Part shown: positions 6,862 through 14,858 of the stretch, in pieces
Position numbering within the stretch: position 1 is the stretch's first letter
Layout of the letters: each line of letters starts with the position of its first letter
Assembly (NCBI GenBank): GCA_022710165.1
Contig: JAKLHL010000004.1
Span: 1 to 22,388, forward strand
From: Bdellovibrionales bacterium
GTDB taxonomy: Bacteria; Bdellovibrionota; JAFGOL01
Direction of reading: 5' to 3'
Length of the DNA: 22,388 nt
The notes under the pieces: generated by a model
The model's database searches: none
Told to the model about the DNA's origin: nothing
The model's input: only the letters and a program-made list of their open reading frames with translations
Made by a program: the position numbers and the translations under genes

Positions 6862-7830
6862 TTTTTTGTTCTTATCTTTTTCGTCTTCTTTTTTGGCTGT
6901 ACCGGTGGTGTTTATCTGCAGTCTTTCATCCTCGATTGGATCTGATATTGAATCCTTGTATGCTGTAGAGTAGACGTTTATGCCGCTGCTGGTCATGTCC
7001 CTTTCATCCTCGATCACATTTGTGCTGCCTATTACATCAGACAGGTTTATCTGTTTTTCCTCTATACTTTGAGGTCCATAGAAGAACTTACCGCCTACGA
7101 CTATAAGTGTGACCATTGCAGAAAGGGCTACGGCAACATAAGGGTGCATGAGTGCCGTCCTTAGTGTGTCGAATATATCGGCGAGGTATTTTATGCTCAC
7201 TTTCTGATATTCCGGCACTATCCTGTGTGAAGGCAGGGCCTCTATTTTCCTGTCCACGCTTTCCAGCATCTCTTCAAAGTATTTCTGGCTTGGAGTAGGG
7301 ATGTAGAGCTCTTTTAGGTTCTCCATCATTTTTTGGACTACGATGACCTCTTTTGCACAGTCGTCGCATTCTATGAGGTGCTTTTCAACGTCGCCAGGCA
7401 GTTCTTCTTCTAATATCTTGTCTGCTATATATAGTCTTGCTTTTTCACAAGGCGTTTGTACCCCTTCCTCAAAAAGTCGCTGTTCTATCCTTCCTGGAAG
7501 TGCTTCAAAGTATGAGCTTTCAGGTGCAGCGGCCCTTATTTTGCCGGTGTTCTCTACCAGCTTCTTTGTAAGTTCAAAATTCTTAGTGCAAGTTTCGCAG
7601 TGTTCCATGTGCTTATGTATCTCAGCGGCCTTTTCCTTATCGATGGTATTCTCTATCAGGTCGACCAGGCTTTCCTGGACCTCTGAACATTCAATTGCCG
7701 GGCTTATCTTGTTCATGATCTTGTCCTGCAAGTTGTCAAAGTAGGCGTGATCAGCCTCTTTAGGCATCCTTTCCAAAGTCTTTACGCCTTTTATGATCGT
7801 TCTTAAATTAAAATGGCCCTTTTTAGACAT
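6853..7830 (-). CDS. membrane-anchored anti-sigma factor-like protein with two zinc fingers
   Basis: A 325-residue protein encoded directly after an ECF sigma factor (18-base gap), so probably its anti-sigma factor or a related sensor. Two zf-HC2-type fingers are visible: C48 with H74-x3-C78-x2-C81, and C128 with H151-x3-C155-x2-C158. Each is preceded by a short helix beginning Tyr-Phe (Y30, Y107), and a third such helix begins at Y184. The spacing is 77 residues each time, which shows a tandem duplication. A single membrane segment lies near 230-250, followed by about 75 polar, charged residues predicted to be outside the cytosol. I prefer the ATG at 7830, six bases after GGGGGTG, over an in-frame GTG at 7839 that overlaps that site. 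Confidence 0.8.
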   Translation of the reverse strand: MSKKGHFNLRTIIKGVKTLERMPKEADHAYFDNLQDKIMNKISPAIECSEVQESLVDLIENTIDKEKAAEIHKHMEHCETCTKNFELTKKLVENTGKIRAAAPESSYFEALPGRIEQRLFEEGVQTPCEKARLYIADKILEEELPGDVEKHLIECDDCAKEVIVVQKMMENLKELYIPTPSQKYFEEMLESVDRKIEALPSHRIVPEYQKVSIKYLADIFDTLRTALMHPYVAVALSAMVTLIVVGGKFFYGPQSIEEKQINLSDVIGSTNVIEDERDMTSSGINVYSTAYKDSISDPIEDERLQINTTGTAKKEDEKDKNKKLN

Positions 7831-7848
7831 TTTAAACACCCCCGGATT

Positions 7849-8415
7849 TTATACAGCGTCTAAAAGCTTTGCATGCTTTCTGAGGTTGTTTATGGCGTGC
7901 CTGAAGTTGGCTTTTGCCGTGTTGTATGGACACTCCATTATCTCTGCGATCTCGTCGAAAGAAAGATCATCAAAGATCCTCAAGGTAAGTGCAAGCTTCT
8001 GCTTCTCTGGGAGCTTTTCAATTTCATTTGCAAGGATAGTTTGCAGCTGCTGTTCTTCCATTGCCTCAACGGCCCTTGGTGCAACCTGGAACACGGTCTG
8101 TTCAAAATCAACGGTACGCCTTAGCGACGAAGATTTTAAAGAGTTCTTTGCCGTGTTGATGGCAATGCTGTAAAGCCAGCTTTTAAAGCTGGACTTAGCC
8201 TCGAAACTTGTGATGTTCCTGTAGGCTTTGACAAAGGCGTCCTGGACTACATCATCGGTCGCGAAATGGTCCTTCAGCATGCTAAAGATCAGTGCATAGA
8301 CGCCCCTTTGATGTGTTCTTACGAGGATGTTGAACGCCGTTTTGTTGCCAGCCTTTACCTGCTTTACCAATTCTAGATCAATGAGTTTCGGGTCCCTTTG
8401 TACAGCAGACATCAT
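7849..8415 (-). CDS. ECF-family RNA polymerase sigma factor
   Basis: A 188-residue alternative sigma factor of the extracytoplasmic-function type. Region 2 (about residues 20-90) includes the core-binding and -10-recognition helices (DDVVQDAFVKAYRN, then FKSWLYSIAINTAKN). Region 4 (about 130-182) carries the helix-turn-helix LSFDEIAEIMECPYNTAKAN. The ATG at 8415 is placed five bases after AGGAG; a second ATG follows immediately and could serve as well. An upstream open frame to 8529 would begin at the -35 box and is not used. The next gene encodes a double zinc-finger membrane protein, the usual sigma/anti-sigma order. The stimulus and regulon are not visible. Confidence 0.93.
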   Translation of the reverse strand: MMSAVQRDPKLIDLELVKQVKAGNKTAFNILVRTHQRGVYALIFSMLKDHFATDDVVQDAFVKAYRNITSFEAKSSFKSWLYSIAINTAKNSLKSSSLRRTVDFEQTVFQVAPRAVEAMEEQQLQTILANEIEKLPEKQKLALTLRIFDDLSFDEIAEIMECPYNTAKANFRHAINNLRKHAKLLDAV

Positions 8416-8500
8416 AAACTCTCCTTTGCTCCCATAGATTAGACACCTCACCCGGATAGTTCGGTTAGTGGAGCTTTTATTTTTCTTGACTTTGTCTATA

Positions 8501-8529
8501 TTTATATAAGAATTTAAGCTACTTGTCAA
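8501..8529 (-). promoter_or_regulatory. sigma-70 promoter of the ECF sigma/anti-sigma operon
   Basis: On the minus strand TTGACA (8529-8524), a 17-base spacer and TATAAA (8506-8501) form a near-consensus housekeeping promoter, about 80 bases before the ATG at 8415. No convincing promoter for the divergent radical SAM gene was seen in the same 158-base region. Confidence 0.75.
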
Positions 8530-8573
8530 AGATTAACTTATATATTTTGCCTTGATATTTTAAGAGGGTTTAC

Positions 8574-9302
8574 ATGCACGGAATAATTTTTGGGCCTATA
8601 AATTCAAGACGTTTGGGGCGTTCTTTGGGGGTTAACCTTAATCCACATAAAACTTGTAATTTGGACTGTGTTTATTGTGAGTGTGGAAAGACCACCGTAC
8701 TCACAAATGAGAGACAGAATTTTTATGAACCTAGCCTGGTGCTGGAAGAGCTTGATAAGGCTATGCGGACAGTAGGCCATATTGATTACATAACCTTTTC
8801 CGGCAATGGCGAACCGTCGCTGTACAAGGATATAAAAGAGATAGTGAGGGAGATAAAGAAGCGCTATCCTGATAAAAGGCTTGCAGTGATAACCAATGCC
8901 ACACTGTTCAGTGATAAAGAGGTCTATGAGGCTTTTTTAGAGGCTGATCTTATACTACCTTCTGTTGATAGCGTAAGGAAAGACAGCTTTATAAGGATCA
9001 ACAGGCCTCATCCAAGCCTTAAACTTAACGAGATGCTTGAGTCGCTGTTAAGGTTCAGGAAGGACTTTAAGGGCAAGTTCTGGGTGGAGGTTTTTATCTG
9101 CCCTGGTATAAACGACACCAAAGAGGAACTTGATGCCATAGCGTCCTATTTTAAGGAACTTAAACCTGAAAGGGTGCAAGTGAACACACTCGACAGGACT
9201 CCTGCTGAACCTTGGGTGAAGGTGCCAGATCAGGCATCTATAGATAGAGTTATGAAAGCGTTCAGCGGGTTTAAAGTTGATCTTGTCTTAAGGAAAGAAT
9301 AA
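8574..9302 (+). CDS. radical SAM protein (COG0731-like Fe-S oxidoreductase)
   Basis: A 242-residue radical S-adenosylmethionine enzyme. The [4Fe-4S] motif is C28-x3-C32-x2-C35, with a further cysteine at 37, followed by a GNGEPS motif typical of SAM binding in this superfamily. The N-terminal FGPINSRRLGRSLGV segment and the overall length match the COG0731 group, which is related to wybutosine-synthesis-type proteins but is mostly uncharacterised in bacteria. There is no auxiliary-cluster C-terminal domain. AGAGGG lies upstream of the ATG. It is divergent from the sigma factor and converges on the collagen-like gene with an 8-base gap. The substrate is unknown. Confidence 0.85.
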   Translation: MHGIIFGPINSRRLGRSLGVNLNPHKTCNLDCVYCECGKTTVLTNERQNFYEPSLVLEELDKAMRTVGHIDYITFSGNGEPSLYKDIKEIVREIKKRYPDKRLAVITNATLFSDKEVYEAFLEADLILPSVDSVRKDSFIRINRPHPSLKLNEMLESLLRFRKDFKGKFWVEVFICPGINDTKEELDAIASYFKELKPERVQVNTLDRTPAEPWVKVPDQASIDRVMKAFSGFKVDLVLRKE

Positions 9303-9310
9303 AAATATCT

Positions 9311-10270
9311 TTAACTGCCGTTACAGACGTATTGTGTGTATTGAACTTCTGCAGGATCTAAAACTAGGTTTATATTAATATCGAGTCCGCTCTGTATTTT
9401 AACTCCGCCAAATTTGCATGATGCGCCTGCAGGTTCTGGGCTTAGGCTAACCAGGCTGTTAAATCCGCTAGTCCCTTGAGGCCCGGCAACACCTGGGTCA
9501 CCTTGAGGCCCTGCTGGTCCAGCGTCTCCTTGTTTACCCTGAGGCCCGGCAGGTCCCTGTATACCTTGAGCTCCTGTAAGTCCTGTCTTTCCCTGTATAC
9601 CCTGTATGCCTTGTGGTCCTTGAGGTCCGGCAGGTCCAGCAACTCCAGCTGGTCCCTGAGGTCCGGCAGCTCCCACTGCTCCCTGCGGTCCAGCTGGTCC
9701 TTGAGGTCCAGGGACTCCGCTTGCAGCGAGGGCTTTTAATTGAGCATCAAAAGTCGCAACAGTAGCTTCTGCTGCCTCGACTCTTTTTATAAGGTCACCG
9801 ATATTTGCAAATGTCTCCATTGCGCAGACGCTGTCCATGATGGACTGAGCGGCAGAGTCGTTCATGATGCTTCCTATTGTAGATCCGCTCTTGAACTGGA
9901 TATTGGATATCTGGTCCAGCTTTGCTGCTAGTTCTTTAAGGTCCAGGCTCATAGCCTCGTAGCTGTCCTTGTTGTAAAGGAATTTAGATATAGCGGCCGA
10001 GCCTCTATTATATATTGAGCATGCGTTAGCTCCTTCTGTACATGCAGCGCCGGTGCAATCAACTACTGGATCTGTCAAAGGAACATAAGCGGCCGAGTCT
10101 GATATTATGTCGTCAGCGACTTGCATCTGTGTCTGAATGTCTTGCAATGCTGTTTCCAGCGAGTCGGATGTTACGTTCTCTGTTGTTGATCCGCTTCTGT
10201 CTTTTACTGCGCAGGAAGAGGCTAATATTATGAGGCAGGTAAAGATGAGAGCCCTGTTATTGAACTTCAT
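9311..10270 (-). CDS. collagen-like putative lipoprotein
   Basis: A 319-residue exported protein. An N-terminal hydrophobic segment ends in ASSC, with C20 a plausible lipidation site (the -3 position is Ala rather than the usual Leu, so the lipobox is imperfect). Residues 21-184 are helical or low-complexity and contain cysteines at 72, 77, 84 and 149. Residues 185-268 are 28 uninterrupted Gly-X-Y triplets, expected to trimerise as a collagen triple helix. The last 40 or so residues have the pattern C-x2-GG...G-x-D-x-N-x-N...LD-x2-EV...C-N-G, which resembles a short module I believe is DUF7151, with C285 and C316 possibly paired. AGGAGG precedes the ATG and a perfect sigma-70 promoter drives it. 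Probably a surface or periplasmic structural protein; partner unknown. Confidence 0.85.
   Translation of the reverse strand: MKFNNRALIFTCLIILASSCAVKDRSGSTTENVTSDSLETALQDIQTQMQVADDIISDSAAYVPLTDPVVDCTGAACTEGANACSIYNRGSAAISKFLYNKDSYEAMSLDLKELAAKLDQISNIQFKSGSTIGSIMNDSAAQSIMDSVCAMETFANIGDLIKRVEAAEATVATFDAQLKALAASGVPGPQGPAGPQGAVGAAGPQGPAGVAGPAGPQGPQGIQGIQGKTGLTGAQGIQGPAGPQGKQGDAGPAGPQGDPGVAGPQGTSGFNSLVSLSPEPAGASCKFGGVKIQSGLDININLVLDPAEVQYTQYVCNGS
9467..9718 (-). repeat. Gly-X-Y collagen repeat, 28 triplets
   Basis: Coding tandem repeat of the collagen-like protein, codons 185-268. Pro is common at X, and Gln or Ala at Y. There is no break in the glycine register. It creates shadow open frames on both strands that are not genes. 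Confidence 0.95.
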
Positions 10271-10323
10271 GATACCTCCTTAGCTTCATATAGTATTAAT
10301 AAACAAATTACCTAACTTAATAC

Positions 10324-10352
10324 ATTATAGCAAGTCTAACTCGTTATGTCAA
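10324..10352 (-). promoter_or_regulatory. perfect-consensus sigma-70 promoter of the collagen-like gene
   Basis: On the minus strand TTGACA (10352-10347), a 17-base spacer and TATAAT (10329-10324) match the consensus at all twelve positions. The predicted leader is about 45 bases and contains AAGGAGG before the ATG at 10270. This suggests strong expression unless it is repressed. Confidence 0.9.
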
Positions 10353-10372
10353 TAAAAAACTTAAGACCTATT

Positions 10373-10424
10373 AGCCCCTTTACCCCAAAGGGGCTTAAAT
10401 ACAAGGGACAGCTGGCCTTTTTTG
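10373..10424 (+). promoter_or_regulatory. stem-loop and T-run upstream of pyrG, possible leader element
   Basis: AGCCCCTTT (10373-10381) and AAAGGGGCT (10387-10395) form a perfect 9-bp stem with a 5-base loop. About 20 bases downstream a weak AAGG/CCTT pair (10403-10406 and 10416-10419) ends in a run of six T (10418-10423). The arrangement could be a pyrG attenuator or a separator from the divergent promoter. No clear pyrG promoter was found, so whether this is transcribed is unknown. Confidence 0.35.
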
Positions 10425-10472
10425 TTTAATTAGTATATTCATTTTCTAGCAATAATAAGGGGTAATAGCGGG

Positions 10473-12101
10473 ATGAAACCAAACAGCAAAAAACACACAA
10501 AGTACATTTTTGTTACAGGAGGGGTCGTTTCCTCTTTAGGGAAAGGTCTTGCCGCATCTTCCATAGCCAGCCTTCTTGAGGCAAGGGGCTTGAAGATAAA
10601 CATCATGAAGTTCGATCCTTATATAAATGTTGATCCTGGTACCATGAGCCCATTCCAGCATGGAGAGGTCTTTGTGACCGATGATGGTGCCGAGACCGAT
10701 CTTGATCTTGGGCACTATGAAAGGTTCACTCACGTAAATCTTCTAAAGAGCAACAATTACACTACAGGCCAGATATATTATTCCGTTATCAGCAAAGAAA
10801 GAAAGGGCGAGTATCTTGGTAAAACCGTCCAGGTCATTCCCCACATAACCAATGAAATAAAAGAGAAGATGGTCGAGAACGGCAAGGATGTGGATGTGCT
10901 TTTGGTGGAGATAGGAGGAACGGTCGGTGACATAGAGTCGCTTCCTTTCCTAGAGGCCATAAGACAGATGCGTTACGATGTAGGGGCTGAGAACGTCTGT
11001 TACATACATCTGACCCTGGTGCCGTTCATAAAGGCCGCTAACGAGATAAAGACAAAACCAACTCAACACAGCGTCAAGGAAATGAGGAGCATAGGTATAC
11101 AGCCTGACATATTGCTCTGCAGGAGCGAGATGGACTTTGGCGATGATGTTAAGAGCAAGATAGGGCTGTTCTGCAACCTTCCAAAAGAGAACGTCTTTGT
11201 AGCTAGGGACGTAGATACGATATATGCAGTGCCGATGTACTTCCATAAGGAAGGCGTGGTCGACAAGATCATGGAGATACTGAACATCTGGTCTGCGGCT
11301 CCTAATATGACACCTTGGGAAGACATAACTAAGAGGATATGGGAGCCTGCCTCCGTGGTAAATATTGCCGTGGTGGGAAAGTACGTTGATCTTGTTGAAT
11401 CTTACAAGTCACTTTCAGAGGCGCTTTGTCACGGCGGGATAAAGAATAACGCCAAGGTAAAGATAATCTATGTTGATTCTGAGAAACTTGAGAAAGAGGA
11501 CCCGGACAAGTACTTAAAAGACGCTGACGGGATACTTGTACCAGGAGGCTTTGGGAACAGAGGCGTAGAAGGAAAAATAAACGCAATTAAATATGCAAGA
11601 GAGAACAAGGTCCCGTTCTTTGGGATATGCCTTGGCATGCAGCTTGCCGTAGTTGAGTTCGCGCGTAATGTTGCAGGCGTAAAGAACGCTAACAGCGAGG
11701 AATTCTCTACTCCCAAGGAATGCTGCGCAGTTATCTCTATGATGCAGGAACAAAAGAACATAGCTAACCTTGGCGGCACGATGAGGCTCGGTGCATATCC
11801 ATGTTCACTTACAAAAGGAACTAAAGCTTTTGAGGCATATGGGCAGGCTGATATATCAGAGCGTCACCGTCATAGGTATGAGTTCAACAACGAGTATATG
11901 GATAAGCTGGTCTCCAAGGGGCTCGTCATATCCGGAAAGTATCCAAAGGCAAACCTTGTGGAGATGATAGAGATAGGGGCCCATCCGTGGTTCGTCGGCT
12001 GTCAATTCCATCCTGAGTTCAAATCAAAGCCGTTCGAAGCGCATCCTTTGTTCAGCTCCTTTATCTCACACTCGATGAAGCACAGGCAGGGGAAAAAATA
12101 A
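10473..12101 (+). CDS. pyrG: CTP synthase
   Basis: Makes CTP from UTP, ATP and glutamine in the cytosol. The 542-residue length is normal. The amidoligase domain (about 1-270) opens with the P-loop TGGVVSSLGKG (15-25) and has the conserved DPYINVDPGTMSP segment. The class I glutamine amidotransferase domain (about 295-535) has the nucleophile C386 in GICLG and the H513/E515 pair in FHPEF. AAGGGG lies ten bases before the ATG. It is the first gene of a long plus-strand run; its stop overlaps the kdsA start by one base (TAATG). CTP also feeds CMP-Kdo synthesis, which fits its place before the Kdo genes. Confidence 0.98.
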   Translation: MKPNSKKHTKYIFVTGGVVSSLGKGLAASSIASLLEARGLKINIMKFDPYINVDPGTMSPFQHGEVFVTDDGAETDLDLGHYERFTHVNLLKSNNYTTGQIYYSVISKERKGEYLGKTVQVIPHITNEIKEKMVENGKDVDVLLVEIGGTVGDIESLPFLEAIRQMRYDVGAENVCYIHLTLVPFIKAANEIKTKPTQHSVKEMRSIGIQPDILLCRSEMDFGDDVKSKIGLFCNLPKENVFVARDVDTIYAVPMYFHKEGVVDKIMEILNIWSAAPNMTPWEDITKRIWEPASVVNIAVVGKYVDLVESYKSLSEALCHGGIKNNAKVKIIYVDSEKLEKEDPDKYLKDADGILVPGGFGNRGVEGKINAIKYARENKVPFFGICLGMQLAVVEFARNVAGVKNANSEEFSTPKECCAVISMMQEQKNIANLGGTMRLGAYPCSLTKGTKAFEAYGQADISERHRHRYEFNNEYMDKLVSKGLVISGKYPKANLVEMIEIGAHPWFVGCQFHPEFKSKPFEAHPLFSSFISHSMKHRQGKK

Positions 12102-12898
12102 TGAAAGACCTTTACTCTCAGATACAGAACGAGAAACTTTTCTTCATAGCAGGTCCTTGCGTCCTTGATACTGAAGCCAACGCCGTTGAGATAGCAGAAA
12201 AACTGTGTGAGCTCAGGGATAAGCATAAAGCACTTTTTATATATAAGGCCTCTTTCGATAAGGCGAACAGGCAGTCGATCGGTTCATACAGAGGTCTTGG
12301 GCTTGAAAAGTCCACACAGATACTCACAAAGATCAAAGAAAAGTATTCACTGCCTATACTTACCGACATACATGAGACTGAGCAAGCCGAGCGTGTCGGC
12401 TTTGCAGATATAATACAGATACCCGCTTTCTTGTGCAGGCAGACAGACATACTGGTCGCTGCAGGAAAGACAGGGAAAATAGTTAATATTAAAAAAGGCC
12501 AGTTCATGTCAGCTGAGCAGATGAAAAGTTCTGCAGAGAAAGTTTTCTCAACAGGCAATAAAAAAGTATTCCTTACAGAGAGAGGTAACTTTTTTGGTTA
12601 TGGTGATCTCGTCGTAGATTTTAGGAACATATATAAGATGAAAGAACTGGGCCTGCCTGTCGTCTTTGATGCCACCCACAGTGTGCAAAAGCCGGGGGGC
12701 AAAGGGACTTCGTCGGGCGGGGCAAGGGAATTCATAGAGCCTTATGCTTATGCGAGCCTTGAGTTCGGCGCTAAAGGCCTTTTCATGGAAGTTCATCCTG
12801 ATCCTTCAAAGGCTTTGTGTGACGGAGAGAATTCTTTGGACCTTACCACCCTTTCCAGAGTGGTAGAGAATGCATTGAAAAAAATGAGAGGTGTTTAA
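12101..12898 (+). CDS. kdsA: 3-deoxy-D-manno-octulosonate 8-phosphate synthase (metal-dependent type)
   Basis: Condenses phosphoenolpyruvate with arabinose 5-phosphate to Kdo 8-phosphate, the committed step of Kdo synthesis for LPS. The 265-residue length is typical. Cysteine C20 in IAGPC, with H193 (DATHS), E230 (FMEVH) and D241, matches the four metal ligands of the Aquifex-type enzyme; the E. coli type has Asn at the first position. So this should be the metal-dependent class. Other conserved stretches are KASFDKANR, IPAFLCRQTD and KKGQF. The start overlaps the pyrG stop by one base, and kdsD, which makes its arabinose 5-phosphate substrate, follows five bases later. Confidence 0.97.
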   Translation: MKDLYSQIQNEKLFFIAGPCVLDTEANAVEIAEKLCELRDKHKALFIYKASFDKANRQSIGSYRGLGLEKSTQILTKIKEKYSLPILTDIHETEQAERVGFADIIQIPAFLCRQTDILVAAGKTGKIVNIKKGQFMSAEQMKSSAEKVFSTGNKKVFLTERGNFFGYGDLVVDFRNIYKMKELGLPVVFDATHSVQKPGGKGTSSGGAREFIEPYAYASLEFGAKGLFMEVHPDPSKALCDGENSLDLTTLSRVVENALKKMRGV

Positions 12899-12903
12899 TA
12901 TTT

Positions 12904-13896
12904 ATGTACAGCATGGACGTTATAGAACAGGCCAAGAAGGTCCTGGAGATAGAAGCAGACGCGATAAACAAGTTAAAGGACTATATAGGCGAGGATTTTG
13001 AGAAGGTCGTTGAGCTTATAGCCGGTTCCAAGGGGAGGGTATTCCTTAGCGGGGTAGGCAAGTCCGGTCTTGTCGCAAGAAAAATAGCCGCAACACTTTC
13101 TAGCACGGGAACACCTGCGTTGTTCGTTCATCCGACAGAGTGCTTTCATGGTGATGCAGGTATAATATCCAAAGAGGATGTTGGACTTTTACTCTCTAAT
13201 TCAGGAGAGACCGACGAACTTGTGGAGATAGTACCTTTTCTGAGAAGAATAGGTGTTAAGCTTGTTGCAATAACAGGCAAGAAAGACAGCACACTTACCA
13301 AAAGGAGCGACCATGTTCTTCTTGTCCCTGTGGATAGAGAAGCATGCCCAATGGGCATAGTCCCTACAGCGTCAACAACAGCAATGATGGCTCTTGGCGA
13401 TGCTTTGGCGGTAACTCTCTTGATAAGGAAAGGCTTTAACGCCGACGATTTTGCAAAGCTTCATCCTGGAGGAACACTTGGAAGAAGGCTGCTGATCAGG
13501 GTAAGGGATATAATGCATCCTATGCCTAATGTCCCTTTGGTTGATGAAGATGCAGATATGAGAAAGACCATATTGGAAATGAGCTCAAGGAGCCTCGGCA
13601 TAACAGGTGTTGTTGATAAGGAAGGGTGTTTGATAGGATCTGTCACCGACGGAGACTTGAGACGCCATATGGAAAGGTCCAAGAGCTTCCTTGAAGATAA
13701 TGTAAAGACCGCTATGGGAAAGACCCCAAAGATCATCGATCTTGAAGAACTTGCAGTTGACGCACTTAACATGATGGAGACACACAAGATAACACATATA
13801 TTCGTCGTAAAGATGGATGAGTTTAAAAAGACCGGCAAGATAAAAGTTGTTGGGCTCCTCCACATACACAACATACTTGGTGCAAAGATCATTTAA
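12904..13896 (+). CDS. kdsD: arabinose 5-phosphate isomerase
   Basis: Interconverts ribulose 5-phosphate and arabinose 5-phosphate, supplying KdsA. This 330-residue protein has the KdsD/KpsF/GutQ layout: a sugar-isomerase (SIS) domain at about 30-180 with SGVGKSG and the HPTECFHGD loop, then two CBS domains (about 205-262 and 270-328). A weak AGAGGTG lies within the end of kdsA; an in-frame ATG at 12913 is an alternative start. It sits between kdsA and lptC with no gene for the next Kdo enzyme, KdsC phosphatase. Its TAA overlaps the next ATG by one base. Confidence 0.96.
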   Translation: MYSMDVIEQAKKVLEIEADAINKLKDYIGEDFEKVVELIAGSKGRVFLSGVGKSGLVARKIAATLSSTGTPALFVHPTECFHGDAGIISKEDVGLLLSNSGETDELVEIVPFLRRIGVKLVAITGKKDSTLTKRSDHVLLVPVDREACPMGIVPTASTTAMMALGDALAVTLLIRKGFNADDFAKLHPGGTLGRRLLIRVRDIMHPMPNVPLVDEDADMRKTILEMSSRSLGITGVVDKEGCLIGSVTDGDLRRHMERSKSFLEDNVKTAMGKTPKIIDLEELAVDALNMMETHKITHIFVVKMDEFKKTGKIKVVGLLHIHNILGAKII

Positions 13897-14858
13897 TGAG
13901 AAGCAGGACTCTAATTACAGCTGTCATTTTCGTTCTGGTAGGTTCAGGGATATATTACGCCTATATAAAAATAAGAAGGGCGCTCACTTATGCTGATTCA
14001 TCAGTGACTATCGCGCCGTCAGATGAAAAGGCCAACATGGAAATATCAGGCTTTAGGCTTGAAGAGACCGATGGGCCGGACAGCGTATGGACCTTGAAGG
14101 CAAAAAAAGCCGAGATGTTCAAGAACTCAAAAAGGATAATCTTCACAGATGTGGAGACTCAGGTTAACGGCGACCTTAGGGCCAAGAATACATACAATAT
14201 AACGTCGGACCAGGGTGCCTATTTCATGGATGAGGACAAAATAATACTGGAAAAGAACGTCACAATAAATACCTCACAGGGTTATAAGATATTCACGGAC
14301 AGGCTTGACTACTCGGTAAAGACAAAGCAGATAAGGTCCATAGACCCGGTTAATATATTTGGTAAAACACCTGGGGGACAGCTCTTGTCAATAGAGGGTG
14401 TAGGAATAGACGGGAGCCTGGGCAGCGGAGATTTTAAGATAACAAAGAAGATAACAACTAAGTTCGGGCCCAACCTTGAGATATCAAGTAAAGAGGCTGA
14501 GTTTAATACCAATAGGTCATCTGTTGTTTTCAGGCACGACATTGAGGCTAAAAAGGACGGTCTTGATATAAAAGGGGAAATGCTGAAGCTGGGCTACACT
14601 CCTAAAGGGGACCTGCAGGATATTGAGGTCACCGGCGGTGTCAAGATAAGGGCGGGGCAAGAAAAATATGCCTTGTGTGAAAAGGCCTTGATAAGGGGCT
14701 CTTCAAGTGAAGTGATCTTGACAGGAAAGCCAGAATTCCACGCTGACGGAGATATAATAGTCGGCCAAAAAATAGTTTTCTTTACAGACAGTGATGAGGT
14801 ATATGTCGAGAAAGTAAAGGCAGAAGTAAGCGAGAAAACCGTGAGGAAGAAAAAATGA
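13896..14858 (+). CDS. lptC: LptC-LptA fusion, LPS transport bridge protein
   Basis: A 320-residue inner-membrane-anchored periplasmic protein, much longer than ordinary LptC (about 190). Residues 6-26 form one membrane segment. Residues 45-190 look like LptC (GFRLEETDG, VWTLKAKKAEM, then a string of beta strands with DQGAYF). Residues about 193-310 look like LptA/OstA: repeated beta strands with ISSKEAEFNTN, LDIKGEMLKLGY, IEVTGGVKI and the typical ending VILTGKPEFH then GQKIVFF. A separate lptA is absent between this gene and lptB. I infer one polypeptide serving as LptC plus at least part of the LptA bridge. The ATG overlaps the kdsD stop and its TGA overlaps the lptB ATG by four bases. Confidence 0.82.
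   Translation: MRSRTLITAVIFVLVGSGIYYAYIKIRRALTYADSSVTIAPSDEKANMEISGFRLEETDGPDSVWTLKAKKAEMFKNSKRIIFTDVETQVNGDLRAKNTYNITSDQGAYFMDEDKIILEKNVTINTSQGYKIFTDRLDYSVKTKQIRSIDPVNIFGKTPGGQLLSIEGVGIDGSLGSGDFKITKKITTKFGPNLEISSKEAEFNTNRSSVVFRHDIEAKKDGLDIKGEMLKLGYTPKGDLQDIEVTGGVKIRAGQEKYALCEKALIRGSSSEVILTGKPEFHADGDIIVGQKIVFFTDSDEVYVEKVKAEVSEKTVRKKK

Noticed and set aside
8426..8470. ECF-type autoregulatory promoter (GAAC ... GTCTAA) before the sigma factor gene
   Set aside because: The two boxes are present on the minus strand, but the spacer is two to three bases shorter than usual, and a better sigma-70 promoter lies upstream.
9467..9718. CRISPR-like or minisatellite tandem repeat
   Set aside because: There are no constant repeats with unique spacers; the periodicity is a nine-base codon pattern of the Gly-X-Y repeat in an intact reading frame.
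9442..9739. Long alternative frames on both strands across the Gly-X-Y repeat
   Set aside because: They follow from the periodic base composition of the collagen-like coding repeat; the in-frame Gly-X-Y protein with its signal sequence and promoter is the real product.
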